A stretch of 64,000 nt of DNA from Hymenobacter artigasi (lineage in GTDB: Bacteria; Bacteroidota; Bacteroidia; Cytophagales; Hymenobacteraceae), in assembly GCF_012275535.1 (NCBI RefSeq), contig NZ_JAAVTK010000001.1, positions 186,001 to 250,000 on the forward strand, read 5' to 3'. Numbering within the stretch: the first letter of the stretch is position 1; every line of letters begins with the position of its first letter. The notes beneath the pieces are model-generated. The model worked only from the letters and a program-made list of their open reading frames with translations, did no database searches and was not told the DNA's origin. Below, in pieces: positions 25,706 through 34,624 of this stretch. The position numbers were made by a program, and so were the translations under genes.

Positions 25706-27037
25706 ATGGAAGGGTTAACGAAAATTGACGACCTCGGCAAGCCGCGCGTGGTGATTGTGGGCGGCGGCTTCGGCGGTCTGGAGCTGGCCAAGGCCCTGGC
25801 CGATGCGCCGGTGCAAGTGGTGCTCATTGATAAGCAGAACTACCACGCCTTTCAACCGCTGCTGTACCAGGTGGCCACGGCCGGGCTGGACGAGGGCGAC
25901 ATCGTGTCGCCGTTCCGTAAGATTCTGAATCAGCAGGAGAATTTCTACTTCCGGCTGGCCGAAGTCACCAGCATCGACCCCGAGAAGCAGGTAGTGGAAA
26001 CCAGCATCGGCCTCATCCGCTACGACTTCCTGGTGCTGGCTACCGGCGCAACGTCCAACTACTTCGGCGATGCCGAGATGGCCAGAAACGCCATCGCCAT
26101 CAAGAGCGTGGAAGATGCCATTGAACTGCGCAACACCGTGCTCTCGAACTTCGAGCAGGCGCTGCAGCTCGGCGATTATGAGCAGCTGAACAGCATGCTG
26201 GACTTCGTGATTGTGGGCGGCGGGCCCACGGGCGTGGAAATTGCGGGCGCGCTGAGCGAGCTGCGCACCCACGTTTTCCCGAAGGACTACCGCGAAATCG
26301 ACTTCAAGGAAATGGACATCCACGTGGTGCAGAGCGGGCCGGTGCTGCTGAAGGGCATGTCGGCCAACGCCTCGGCTAAGTCGCTGCAGTACCTGAAGAA
26401 GCTGGGTGTGCAGGTGTGGCTCGATACCCGGGTGAAGTCGTACGACGGCTACACCGTGACGCTGAACAACGGCCAGCAGCTCATTGCGCGCACCCTGATT
26501 TGGGCGGCGGGCGTAACGGGCGCGCCCATCGCGGGCCTCAACGCCGACTGCCTGCTGGCCGGCAACCGCTACCTGGTGGACGGCTACAGCCGCGTGCACG
26601 GCTACGAGAACGTATTCGCCATCGGCGATATCGCCCTCATGAAAACCGACGCTACCCCCGACGGCCACCCTATGGTGGCTCAACCCGCCCTGCAACAGGG
26701 CGACTGGCTGGGTCGCAACCTGAAACGCCAGCTCAACGGCCAGCTCATGGAGCACTTTGTGTACCACGACAAGGGCGCGATGGCCACCATCGGCCGCAAC
26801 CACGCCGTGGCCGACGTGAAGTTCTTCGGCCGCGAATTCCACCTCGACGGCTTCATCGCCTGGCTGGCCTGGAGCTTTATCCACGTTATTTCGCTGGTCA
26901 GCTTCCGCAACCGCGTCGCCGTGTTTTTCTCCTGGGCCTGGAATTACTTCACCCAGGACAAGGGCCTGCGCTACATCATCGGCAAAACCAAAGCCCCGCT
27001 GGTGGAAAAGGACATGGAGGAGAAGGCGATTGTGTAG
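25706..27037 (+). CDS. NDH-2 type NADH dehydrogenase (FAD)
   Basis: A 443-residue membrane-associated flavoprotein passing electrons from NADH to quinone without proton pumping. The FAD Rossmann motif is VVIVGGGFGGLELAKAL (residues ~15-31), and the NADH motif is FVIVGGGPTGVEIAGAL (~168-184). YENVFAIGDIA binds the FAD, and VAQPALQQGDWLGRNL follows. The C-terminal ~60 residues (FIAWLAWSFIHVISLVSFRNRVAVFFSWAWNYF) are an amphipathic/hydrophobic membrane anchor typical of NDH-2. The gene stands alone, followed by an inverted repeat. Confidence 0.95.
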   Translation: MEGLTKIDDLGKPRVVIVGGGFGGLELAKALADAPVQVVLIDKQNYHAFQPLLYQVATAGLDEGDIVSPFRKILNQQENFYFRLAEVTSIDPEKQVVETSIGLIRYDFLVLATGATSNYFGDAEMARNAIAIKSVEDAIELRNTVLSNFEQALQLGDYEQLNSMLDFVIVGGGPTGVEIAGALSELRTHVFPKDYREIDFKEMDIHVVQSGPVLLKGMSANASAKSLQYLKKLGVQVWLDTRVKSYDGYTVTLNNGQQLIARTLIWAAGVTGAPIAGLNADCLLAGNRYLVDGYSRVHGYENVFAIGDIALMKTDATPDGHPMVAQPALQQGDWLGRNLKRQLNGQLMEHFVYHDKGAMATIGRNHAVADVKFFGREFHLDGFIAWLAWSFIHVISLVSFRNRVAVFFSWAWNYFTQDKGLRYIIGKTKAPLVEKDMEEKAIV

Positions 27038-27043
27038 TACTCG

Positions 27044-27167
27044 TCTGTCATCCTGAGCGCAGCGAAGGACCTTATCACCGAAGAATTACTTGCAGTAATC
27101 TCAAACGTCGCCAACGGGAGAAGGTCCTTCGTCTCTGCTTCAATCGCAGAATGCTCAGGATGACAGA
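27044..27167. repeat. Inverted repeat, GTCATCC-type, with asymmetric insert
   Basis: The left arm 27044-27074 (TCTGTCATCCTGAGCGCAGC...) pairs with 27121-27167, but the right arm carries ~15 extra bases (TCTCTGCTTCAATCGCAGA, itself a TCTGC/GCAGA mini-hairpin) in the middle. It is 7 bp from the NDH-2 stop and 45 bp from the DUF4276 stop. Confidence 0.9.
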
Positions 27168-27211
27168 TGAGCCCACTAACCACTGAGAAAGTACGCTGTG
27201 AGCTGTGGCCG

Positions 27212-27820
27212 TTAGCGCAACGCCGCCAGTCCCTCGCAGAAATACCGGAAGCTGGCGGACGTATTGCGGGCCGGGTCGACGTGCTGGCCGATATCCGTCG
27301 CCCATTGCGTTTTGCGCTTGCCCGTGGGGAAGTAGCGGCCCTGCTTCAACACGCCCCACAGTATCTCATTTGGTTTAAGCGGAGCATCGGGCTCGCGGTC
27401 AATGCCTTTGAAATGGTGCGGCTTCACGCCGGGATAGGCAGCCATAATGGCTTCCCGGTCGCCGAGCCACCACGCCTCCAGCTCCTGCACGGCTATCCGG
27501 TTGAGGACGTGGAACACCTCGCCGGGGCCGGCGGTGGCTTTGGTGCGTAAGCCCGCCTCCTGTGCTTTCGCTTCCAGTGCCGCTTTGCGCCGCTCGCAGA
27601 TGCCGTCGCCATCCAGCAGCACCACTATCCGCAAATCCGTTTGTCCTTCCCGAAATATCCGCTTGTGGTAGCCTTGCAGCAAGGCTTTCAGCTGGCCCAA
27701 CAAGTCCTGCCAGCCCTCGAATACCCGCACGCGATACGAATGGCCCGGCAACAGGCGCGGCAACAGCTGGTCCAATGCCGCTTTGGCCGAAATTTCCTCG
27801 ACCAGAAATTCAATCTGCAT
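27212..27820 (-). CDS. DUF4276-family protein, Toprim-like nuclease candidate
   Basis: A 202-residue protein matching the DUF4276 pattern. The N-terminal strand IEFLVEEISAKAALDQLLPRLL carries E8/E9. The second acidic site is IVVLLDGDG (D70, D72), and AVQELEAWWLGD (E113, E115) follows. The Glu plus D-x-D order is what a Toprim fold uses to bind Mg for DNA or RNA cleavage; this reading is inference from known family membership in Toprim-like folds. The ATG at 27820 stands 5 bp after the stop of the ATPase gene, so the two form one operon. Together they resemble a split OLD-type ATPase/nuclease pair. Confidence 0.82.
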   Translation of the reverse strand: MQIEFLVEEISAKAALDQLLPRLLPGHSYRVRVFEGWQDLLGQLKALLQGYHKRIFREGQTDLRIVVLLDGDGICERRKAALEAKAQEAGLRTKATAGPGEVFHVLNRIAVQELEAWWLGDREAIMAAYPGVKPHHFKGIDREPDAPLKPNEILWGVLKQGRYFPTGKRKTQWATDIGQHVDPARNTSASFRYFCEGLAALR

Positions 27821-27825
27821 GGCCG

Positions 27826-29070
27826 CTATTTAATCGGAACTGGCAGGTCCAGCGGGTTGCCCACGTCGAAGAAATTGCGCGACCACAAGTAGCCCAGCGG
27901 CGAGCCTTCCTCCACCATTGCGGGGATACCCGGCAAGTCGGCTACCCGCGTGGCCTGGGTGTAGCCATCGGCCCCGCGATGCAGTATCCAGACCTGCTCG
28001 GGGGCCAGGGCATTGAGCAGGGCCGGCGAATGCGTGGCCACCAGCAGCTGCCGCCGCTCCGCCGCGTCAATCAACTCCTCAGCCAGCCCGGCCAGTAGCT
28101 GCGGGTGCAGCTCATTTTCCGGCTCCTCAATGCCCAGCAGCCCGGCCGCGTCGGGCTCATAAAGCAGCGTGAGCAGCGCCGCCAGCCGCATGGTGCCGTC
28201 CGACATGTACTGCGCCGGCAGCGGCTTCTCAAATTCGGCATCCTTGAAGCGGAGCAGGATTCGCTCATCCGAGGTTATTTCCGGTACGATGTCGGCCAGA
28301 CTCGGCACCCAGCGCCGCATTTGTGCCGTGATTTTGGCGAGGGTTTCCGGGTGCTTGGTGTGCAGGTAATAGAGCACGTTGGGCAGGTTGTCGCCGTTGG
28401 GCGAAAGCTTTTCGCGCGGGCCGGCGTCGGAATAGCCTTTCAGGTGGTCGTCGGTGAGGTGGATGTAGCGGTAGGATTTTAGCGTATCAATTACGGCATG
28501 TGCATATATGCTCAATTTTGAATTCACTGCGAAAGCATATCCCAGCATCACTTGCGACGAACTGCTAATCGAAATTTTAACTGGCTTTTCAATTTTGTCA
28601 TCGTCAGACTGCTCAGTATTTAGTGATGAAATGAAGTCGGTCCATCCTTCTTTTCTAGCAGGCTCAGTGGTCAATAGCAACTCTTCTGTGCTATCATCCT
28701 TCACTGCCAACCATTCCTTCACCAGTATTTTTTCCTTATCACCTTCTTCTAATTCTAAGATGTATTTCAACTGACCTAGATAAGGGAAACCGCTTATTAC
28801 TATTTCAAACGAAATGCTGCCTTCACTTCCTCGCGTTCGCATTCCCGCGAACCGGTTCCGCTTATCGCAAGCATCTTTTAAATTCCCCCCAACCGCTTCC
28901 GCCAGAAAATCCAGTGCATCCAGCACCGTGGATTTCCCACTCCCATTCGGCCCAATCAGCACCGTGAGCGGCGTGAGGTCGCGAAACTCCACATCGCGCA
29001 GGGCGCGGTAGTTTTTGATGCGCAGATATGTGAGGCGGGGCACGGCCGGAGCCTGGGCGCGGGTGGGCAT
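27826..29070 (-). CDS. OLD/SMC-type AAA ATPase of a two-gene defence-like unit
   Basis: A 414-residue ABC-type ATPase. Walker A is GPNGSGKST (G40-T48), following the RecF-like start LRIKNYRALRDVEF. The signature-like MSDGTMRLAALLTLL lies near residue 290, Walker B LLGIEEPENELHP near 310, and the H-loop VATHSPALLNAL near 343. The insertion between residues ~85 and 250 is coiled-coil-poor and encoded by clearly AT-richer DNA (28500-28820), a sign of transfer. There is no Toprim domain in this chain, which distinguishes it from OLD/GajA; the nuclease would be the DUF4276 partner. The start MPTRAQ (29070) is chosen over more distal Mets because homology starts near residue 12. Confidence 0.88.
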   Translation of the reverse strand: MPTRAQAPAVPRLTYLRIKNYRALRDVEFRDLTPLTVLIGPNGSGKSTVLDALDFLAEAVGGNLKDACDKRNRFAGMRTRGSEGSISFEIVISGFPYLGQLKYILELEEGDKEKILVKEWLAVKDDSTEELLLTTEPARKEGWTDFISSLNTEQSDDDKIEKPVKISISSSSQVMLGYAFAVNSKLSIYAHAVIDTLKSYRYIHLTDDHLKGYSDAGPREKLSPNGDNLPNVLYYLHTKHPETLAKITAQMRRWVPSLADIVPEITSDERILLRFKDAEFEKPLPAQYMSDGTMRLAALLTLLYEPDAAGLLGIEEPENELHPQLLAGLAEELIDAAERRQLLVATHSPALLNALAPEQVWILHRGADGYTQATRVADLPGIPAMVEEGSPLGYLWSRNFFDVGNPLDLPVPIK

Positions 29071-29135
29071 AAGGGAGCAGGGTTTTCCACAAAGTAACAC
29101 AGTTGGGCGCGTTATGGTCCGGCGCAGGTGGGCCG

Positions 29136-29172
29136 GAAACAACAACGCCCGGCCAGTACGGTCGGGCGTTAT
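29136..29172 (-). terminator. Terminator between DUF4136 and the ATPase unit
   Basis: A stem AACGCCCG (29144-29151) with CGGGCGTT (29163-29170), followed on the minus strand by GTTGTTT. It isolates the ATPase-DUF4276 unit from the upstream gene. Confidence 0.75.
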
Positions 29173-29191
29173 GCATAGCGGGAACATGGGC

Positions 29192-29788
29192 TCAGGAACC
29201 CGTTTTCTCCTTTGGAAATTTGTCGAGAATGTCCTTGGCTGATTCCGAAAACTGCCGGCCCAGGCGGGCGGGGTCGTCCACGGGGTCGACCATGGAGCCG
29301 CGCCAGACGAGGTTGTTGGTTTTCGCGTCGATGAAATCGAGGACCAGCGTGCCTTCGCGGTACTCCTCGGTATGCGTGGTCTGGTAGTAAGCCGGCGAGT
29401 ACCAGTAGCCGTAGTTCACGGGCAGATAGGCACCCCGGAAACGCACGGAGTAAGGGTAAGCGAAGCCGGCAGGCTGCGGGTTGGTGACGGTGCGCTCGGC
29501 CTGCTCCACGAAAATGTGGGTGGTGAGGTAAAAGTCGGGGTTGCTCTCCACCTCGCGGATGCCGCGCTTGGCCAGTTCGCCGGCAATGGCCTGGTGGATA
29601 CGGTCCTGCGCAATGGGGCTGCGCAAAAGCGGGTTCTGGTCGCCGGGGGTTTTCACCTCGGTATCGGCCCAGGCAAAGGAGTGGTACTTGTCGAAATTGA
29701 CGCCGGGCCGTTGCTCGACATTAACGGCGGAGGTACAGGCACTGAGCCACCCGAGCAGCAGCAGTGCCCAAACGAAGGAATGTTTCAT
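29192..29788 (-). CDS. DUF4136 lipoprotein
   Basis: A 198-residue protein with signal peptide and lipobox LSAC (C18), so membrane-anchored in the periplasm. The DUF4136 pattern is seen as YHSFAWAD near residue 35, then AIAGELAKRGIREVESNPDFYLTTHI and the late block EYREGTLVLDFIDAKTNNLVWRGS. Function unknown. ATG at 29788 begins the lipoprotein signal; the longer frame upstream is not a signal. Confidence 0.92.
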   Translation of the reverse strand: MKHSFVWALLLLGWLSACTSAVNVEQRPGVNFDKYHSFAWADTEVKTPGDQNPLLRSPIAQDRIHQAIAGELAKRGIREVESNPDFYLTTHIFVEQAERTVTNPQPAGFAYPYSVRFRGAYLPVNYGYWYSPAYYQTTHTEEYREGTLVLDFIDAKTNNLVWRGSMVDPVDDPARLGRQFSESAKDILDKFPKEKTGS

Positions 29789-29983
29789 AGAAAGAGGATG
29801 TGTGAAAACGAATGATAATAAAGGGTTTACCCGGCGGGCCGGGCAAAGGTTATGGCTCAGCTTGCCGGGCTTATCCGGCGAGGCCGCTTTAAACAGCTCC
29901 TGCCGCATGGCCCTGCCACCCCTTCCCGGTATGCTGCCAACGCGCCAGCACGTAGCTTAAGGGCCGCAAACCCATTCCTTCCC

Positions 29984-30811
29984 ATGTCCGACCTCACCGT
30001 TTCCTTTATCCAGACCGCGCTGCACTGGCACGATGCCGCCGCCAACCGCGCCGCCTTCGACCAGTACCTGGCTCAGCAAACCATCCCCGCCGACATCATC
30101 GTGCTGCCCGAGATGTTCACCACCGGCTTCAGCATGGAGGCCGCCACCCAGGCCGAAACCATGCAGGGCGACACCGTGGCCTGGATGCGCCAGCGCGCCG
30201 CCGACCACGACGCCGTGGTCACGGGCAGCGTCATCATCGAAGAAGACGGCCACTTCTACAACCGCCTGCTCTGGGTGCGCCCCGATGGCAGCCTGAGCTG
30301 CTACGACAAGCGCCACCTCTTCACGCTGGCCGACGAGCAGCACACTTACACCCCCGGCCAGGAGCGCCTGGTGGAGGACTGGCGCGGCTGGCGCATCTGC
30401 CCGCTGGTGTGCTACGACCTGCGCTTTCCCGTGTGGAGCCGCAACCAGCCCACCGCGCCCTACGACCTGCTACTGTACGTGGCCAACTGGCCCGCCGTGC
30501 GCCGCACCGCCTGGCGCACGCTGCTCCGCGCCCGCGCCATCGAGAACGTGGCCTGCGCCCTGGGTGTGAACCGCACCGGCGAGGACGGCAAAGGCCACGC
30601 CTACTCCGGCGACTCAGCCCTGATTGACGCCAAAGGCAGCTACCTAGCGGAAGCCCACGACCAGAACGGCATCTTCACCCACACCCTAAAACGGGCCGAG
30701 CTGGACGATTTCCGCAGCAAGTTCACAGCGCTTAATGACGGGGATGGGTTTGAGTTAATCGATGTAGGGGCGGGGTCGTACCCGGTAGGGCTTGCCCCCG
30801 CCCGTCGTTAG
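29984..30811 (+). CDS. Omega-amidase (YafV/NIT2-like) with repeat-encoded tail
   Basis: A 275-residue carbon-nitrogen hydrolase. The catalytic triad is E43 (LPEMF), K109 (YDKRHLF) and C143 (VCYDLRFP). These enzymes hydrolyse omega-amides such as 2-oxoglutaramate in methionine salvage and glutamine metabolism; that assignment is by family. Residues 1-259 are normal. The last ~16 residues (DVGAGSYPVGLAPARR) and stop are encoded by the left arm of the inverted repeat 30760-30884, so the native C-terminus was replaced. ATG at 29984 is used. Confidence 0.93.
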   Translation: MSDLTVSFIQTALHWHDAAANRAAFDQYLAQQTIPADIIVLPEMFTTGFSMEAATQAETMQGDTVAWMRQRAADHDAVVTGSVIIEEDGHFYNRLLWVRPDGSLSCYDKRHLFTLADEQHTYTPGQERLVEDWRGWRICPLVCYDLRFPVWSRNQPTAPYDLLLYVANWPAVRRTAWRTLLRARAIENVACALGVNRTGEDGKGHAYSGDSALIDAKGSYLAEAHDQNGIFTHTLKRAELDDFRSKFTALNDGDGFELIDVGAGSYPVGLAPARR

Positions 30812-30884
30812 GTTCCGTAGCAACGATTCTGTTCAACGACGGGCGGGGACAAGCCCTACCGGGTACGACCCCGCCCCTACATCG
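30760..30884. repeat. Long inverted repeat, GTAGGGGCGGGG family
   Basis: The 50-bp arms 30760-30809 and 30835-30884 differ at one position and flank a 25-bp loop. The left arm is translated as the end of the omega-amidase. It shares CCGCCCGTCGTT with the element at 39691. Confidence 0.95.
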
Positions 30885-30916
30885 TTCAGACGTCACTTTG
30901 ACTCCGCCCCCCCCCC

Positions 30917-33223
30917 CTACCGCACCAGCAGGCGCTGCACGGCGGCGGCTCCATCAGTTCCGTCGGCGCGCACCAGGTACACGCCGGCAGCCAGGCCGCT
31001 GATGCTGAGCGTGTGGCGGCGCTGGGCCGCGTCAGCGGCCTGCACTACACGGCCGGTGAGGTCGAGCACGGTGACGCGGGTGGGCAGCGCGGTTTCGACG
31101 GTAGCCGTGGCGGTGGCGGGGTTGGGGTAGATGCTCAGGGCCAGGGCGCGGGCGGCCTCGGTGCGGGTGGCCGTGACGGTGCGGTTGCGGGTGCCGTAGC
31201 TCAGCACGCCGCCGGCCTGGGTGCCCACGAAGAGCTCGGGCGCGCCGTCGCCGTTGATGTCGGCGGCGGCCAGGCCGTAGTGCGCGTAGTCGCCCAGGCC
31301 CAGGCGGGTGGGCTCGTAGAGCGCGGTGAGGGGGTTGTACTGTAGGTCGGTGCGCTCCGCGAACAGGGCCGATGACTGGGCGCGGTAGTCGGAATAGAGG
31401 CGCAGGTAGCCAGTGGCATCGGCCGTGAGCAGGTCGGGGCGGCCGTCGCCGTCGAAGTCGGCCACCGTGGGGCTCAGGTTGGCAGGTCGGTCACCGGTCG
31501 CGGTGCGGATGTGGCCGTAGTCGTTATTCACCAGCACGAAGGCGCTGTCCAGCGGCCCCCGGCCCCGGTTGCGGAAGTAGCGCAGGGCCATGCCCGGCTC
31601 GCGCACCTCATTGGTTCCGATGAGCAGGTCGACGTAGCCATCGTTGTCTACATCGGTAAAGCAGGGCATATCGTCCTTCGTGTAGGGCAGCAGGCCGGTG
31701 CCGGTGGTTGCGCCCTGTGGCTTGAAGTTGATGGCGTTGGCCGCGCTGAAGGCCACGGGCCGGCCGGCGGCGGCCGTGTTCAGAATGTAGTAGATGATGT
31801 TGGTGCCCCGGTCCCAGGCGGCGTAGGCCAGGTCGAGGGCGCCGTCGCGGTTCAGGTCGACGAGCACGGGTTTGAGGCCCTGCAGGCCCAGGGCGGCCAG
31901 GCCCAGGTAGTCGCTGGTCACGAACTGATACACCGGCCGGGCGCGGGTGCCCACGTTGCGGTAGTAGGTGAGGTTGGCGCGGTACACGTTGTTCACGCGG
32001 TCGGCGCGGTTGCCGATGAGCATATCCGGCAGGCCGTCGCCGTCGAGGTCGCCGAAGGTGGGCGCGGCGCCTTCGCTCACGTCAATCATGTCGTTTTGCA
32101 GGAAGCCGGCCGGCTGGCTGGTGTAAACGGGCGCACCGCTGGCGGCCGAATTGGTGAAGAGCTGCACGTTGTTGCGCATGCTCACCAGGTCCGACACGTT
32201 GTTGACCATGTTGGAGGCCACCACCAAATCGGGCTTACCGTCGAAGTTGGCATCGAAGGAATAGCCGGCTGGAAACACCGGCACCCGCGCCGGCGTGGCC
32301 GCCGATGGAAAGCTGGCGCTGATGCCCACCTGCGTAACCACAGGCACGGCCGTGGTACCCGAGTTGAGCAGGCGGGCCAGCTCGGGGCAGTTGTCGCGGC
32401 CATCGAGCAGGTCCTGGTCGCCGTCGCCGTCGAGGTCCACCAGCAGCAGGCTGTGGCCGCCGGTGTGGGTGGGCCGGGTGGCCGTGAAGCACTGCTGGCC
32501 ATTGAGCTTGAACTCGGCACAGCCGCCGCAGGACTGGATGCCGCCCCAGTTATCGGTGGTGAGGGTGAAGGTGAGGGCGCTGCCGCAGGTGCCGGGACTG
32601 TTGTTGATGTACTGCTCGATGAACGACGCGCTGACGAAATCATAGGTCATGATATCGAGCTTGCCGTCGCCGTTCACGTCCTGAATGGCAGGCAGGTTGT
32701 AGCCGCCGATGGTGAGGTTGGCCGAGCCCGTGAAATTGCCAGTGAAGCGAATCTGGTTGGTGGCCAGGGTGAAGCTGGGCCGGCCATTCACCAGGGCATT
32801 GCGGAAAACCCGGATTTCGCCGCCATTGATGTAGGTGAACAGGTCGGGGCGGCCGTCGCAGTCGTAGTCGCGCAGCAGGGCCCAGCCGCGCAGGTCGCTG
32901 GGGAACAGGCTTTCATACTGCGGGGCGTACTGCCAGCGGCGGCCGTTGGGGGCCGTGGGCGCGGCCACGCTCAGAAAGGTGTAGCAGCGGCTGCTTTCGT
33001 GGTCGAAGGCGAACAGGTCCGCCTGGCCGTCGTTGTTCAGGTCGATGGTGCTGAACTGGGGCGTGTTGAAGCCGCCGGCCCAGGCATTGCGCAGGGTATC
33101 GGTGCCCTGCACCACCTGGGCCGTGGCCCGGCTCTCGAACCCAAAGGCAGCACTGCCCGACTGGGCCCGGGCCACCCCGGAAAAAGCCAGCAGCGCCAGC
33201 ACCAAAGCGTAAGAACGAACCAT
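30917..33223 (-). CDS. FG-GAP/VCBS repeat protein with T9SS sorting domain
   Basis: A 768-residue secreted protein with a signal peptide (ends ...VARAQ). At least ten Ca-binding loops of the type D-x-D/N-x-D-G-x-x-D are spaced along it (DLNNDGQADLF, DYDCDGRPDLF, DVNGDGKLDIM, DLDGDGDQDLL, DLDGDGLPDML, DVDNDGYVDLL, DFDGDGRPDLL, DINGDGAPELF), giving a beta-propeller. The final block IYPNPATATATVET to GVYLVRADG is a T9SS type A sorting domain. The role is surface binding or adhesion (inference). The TAG stop lies at the end of an 11-C run. Confidence 0.92.
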   Translation of the reverse strand: MVRSYALVLALLAFSGVARAQSGSAAFGFESRATAQVVQGTDTLRNAWAGGFNTPQFSTIDLNNDGQADLFAFDHESSRCYTFLSVAAPTAPNGRRWQYAPQYESLFPSDLRGWALLRDYDCDGRPDLFTYINGGEIRVFRNALVNGRPSFTLATNQIRFTGNFTGSANLTIGGYNLPAIQDVNGDGKLDIMTYDFVSASFIEQYINNSPGTCGSALTFTLTTDNWGGIQSCGGCAEFKLNGQQCFTATRPTHTGGHSLLLVDLDGDGDQDLLDGRDNCPELARLLNSGTTAVPVVTQVGISASFPSAATPARVPVFPAGYSFDANFDGKPDLVVASNMVNNVSDLVSMRNNVQLFTNSAASGAPVYTSQPAGFLQNDMIDVSEGAAPTFGDLDGDGLPDMLIGNRADRVNNVYRANLTYYRNVGTRARPVYQFVTSDYLGLAALGLQGLKPVLVDLNRDGALDLAYAAWDRGTNIIYYILNTAAAGRPVAFSAANAINFKPQGATTGTGLLPYTKDDMPCFTDVDNDGYVDLLIGTNEVREPGMALRYFRNRGRGPLDSAFVLVNNDYGHIRTATGDRPANLSPTVADFDGDGRPDLLTADATGYLRLYSDYRAQSSALFAERTDLQYNPLTALYEPTRLGLGDYAHYGLAAADINGDGAPELFVGTQAGGVLSYGTRNRTVTATRTEAARALALSIYPNPATATATVETALPTRVTVLDLTGRVVQAADAAQRRHTLSISGLAAGVYLVRADGTDGAAAVQRLLVR

Positions 33224-33319
33224 AGAAAAGAAATTGGGGAAGAGGTGCCGTGCGCGGAACAAAAATCACGCCCACCTTTGCAGCAAGTTACACCCGGTTT
33301 GATTTTCCAGTTCCGCAGC

Positions 33320-34621
33320 ATGTTGCTCTATTCCCGTTATTTGGCCGCCGGCGGCCTCGTCAGCACCGATTCGCGCCAGCCCCAGCCCGGCACCCTGTTT
33401 TTCGCCCTGAACGGCCCCAGCTTTCGCGGGGCAGCCTTCGCGCCGCAGGCCCTGGCCGCCGGGGCCAGCCACGCCGTGGTCGACGACGTGGTGCTCGCCG
33501 CTTCGGACCCCATCCGTTACACCTACGCCCCCGACCCGCTGGTGGCCCTGCAGCAGCTGGCCCGGCACCACCGTCGGCAGTTCCGCATCCCGGTGCTGGC
33601 CATCACGGGCTCCAACGGCAAAACCACCACCAAGGAGCTGCTCACGGCCGTGCTGGCGCAGCAGTTCAAAGTGCTGGCCACCATTGGCAACCTGAATAAC
33701 CACATCGGGGTGCCGCTCACGCTGCTGCGCCTGCGCACCGGCGAGCACGACTTCGCCGTGATTGAGATGGGGGCCAACCACCGGGGCGAAATCGCGGCCT
33801 ACTGCGAGTGGGCCGAGCCCACCCACGGCCTCATCACCAACATCGGCAAGGCCCACCTCGAAGGTTTTGGCGGGGCCGAGGGCGTGGCCCTGGGCAAGGG
33901 CGAGCTGTTCGACTACCTCACCCGCACCGGCGGCACGGCCTTCGTGAACACGCTGGATGCGCGCCTGCCGTCGCTGGCGGCGCAGGTGCCCACCATCCTC
34001 ACCTACCCCCGCGTGATGGATAATTACCCCGCCACCCTTCTTTCAGCCGCGCCAGCCGTAGCCCTGCGCCTCGGCGACAATACCGAAATAGTGGCCCAGC
34101 TCACCGGCGACTACAACTTCCCCAACCTGGCCGCCGCCGCCGCCGTGGGCCAGTTTTTCGGCATTCCGACCAATAAAATAGCTGCCGCCCTGGCCCGCTA
34201 CAACCCGCAAAACAACCGCTCGCAGCTACTGCGCACCCCCGCCGGCAACGAGTTGGTGCTGGATGCCTACAACGCCAACCCCAGCAGCATGGGCGCGGCC
34301 CTGCGCAGCTTCGCGGCCCGGCCGGTGGGAGCAGCCGGCCAAACCAAACTGGTGCTGCTCGGCGACATGTTTGAACTGGGCGACGAGAGTGCCCGCGAAC
34401 ACACGGCCCTGGGCCAGCTGCTGGTGGAGCTGCAGTTGCCGCAGGTGCTACTCATCGGCCCGGAAATGGCGCGGGCAGCCGCCCTGGCTCCTACCGCCCA
34501 GCACTTCGCCACCAAAGCCGAAGCGGCCGACTGGCTCCGCGCCCACCCCGTGCGCAACCACCAAGTGCTGGTGAAAGGCAGCCGCGGCATGGCCCTGGAG
34601 ACGCTGGTGGAACTGCTGTGA
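33320..34621 (+). CDS. murF: UDP-MurNAc-tripeptide--D-Ala-D-Ala ligase
   Basis: A 433-residue cytosolic ligase that adds D-Ala-D-Ala to UDP-MurNAc-tripeptide in peptidoglycan synthesis. N-terminal UDP-binding region TDSRQPQPGTLFFALNG (16-32); P-loop ITGSNGKTTTKE (G97-K101); Mg-site VIEMGANHRGEI; Mur-ligase patterns LTGDYNFPNLAAAAAVG and LVLDAYNANPSSM; C-terminal GDMFELGDES and VKGSRGMALE. Start ATG at 33320, 96 bp from the divergent FG-GAP gene. Confidence 0.97.
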   Translation: MLLYSRYLAAGGLVSTDSRQPQPGTLFFALNGPSFRGAAFAPQALAAGASHAVVDDVVLAASDPIRYTYAPDPLVALQQLARHHRRQFRIPVLAITGSNGKTTTKELLTAVLAQQFKVLATIGNLNNHIGVPLTLLRLRTGEHDFAVIEMGANHRGEIAAYCEWAEPTHGLITNIGKAHLEGFGGAEGVALGKGELFDYLTRTGGTAFVNTLDARLPSLAAQVPTILTYPRVMDNYPATLLSAAPAVALRLGDNTEIVAQLTGDYNFPNLAAAAAVGQFFGIPTNKIAAALARYNPQNNRSQLLRTPAGNELVLDAYNANPSSMGAALRSFAARPVGAAGQTKLVLLGDMFELGDESAREHTALGQLLVELQLPQVLLIGPEMARAAALAPTAQHFATKAEAADWLRAHPVRNHQVLVKGSRGMALETLVELL

Positions 34622-34624
34622 TTT

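Noticed and set aside
30907..30917. Run of 11 C as a phase-variation switch
   Set aside because: The FG-GAP gene's stop codon lies at the edge of the run, so a length change there would not alter the protein frame.
31511..33319. Long frame upstream of murF in the same frame
   Set aside because: It is antisense to the FG-GAP protein gene; the real murF begins at 33320, where MurF homology starts.
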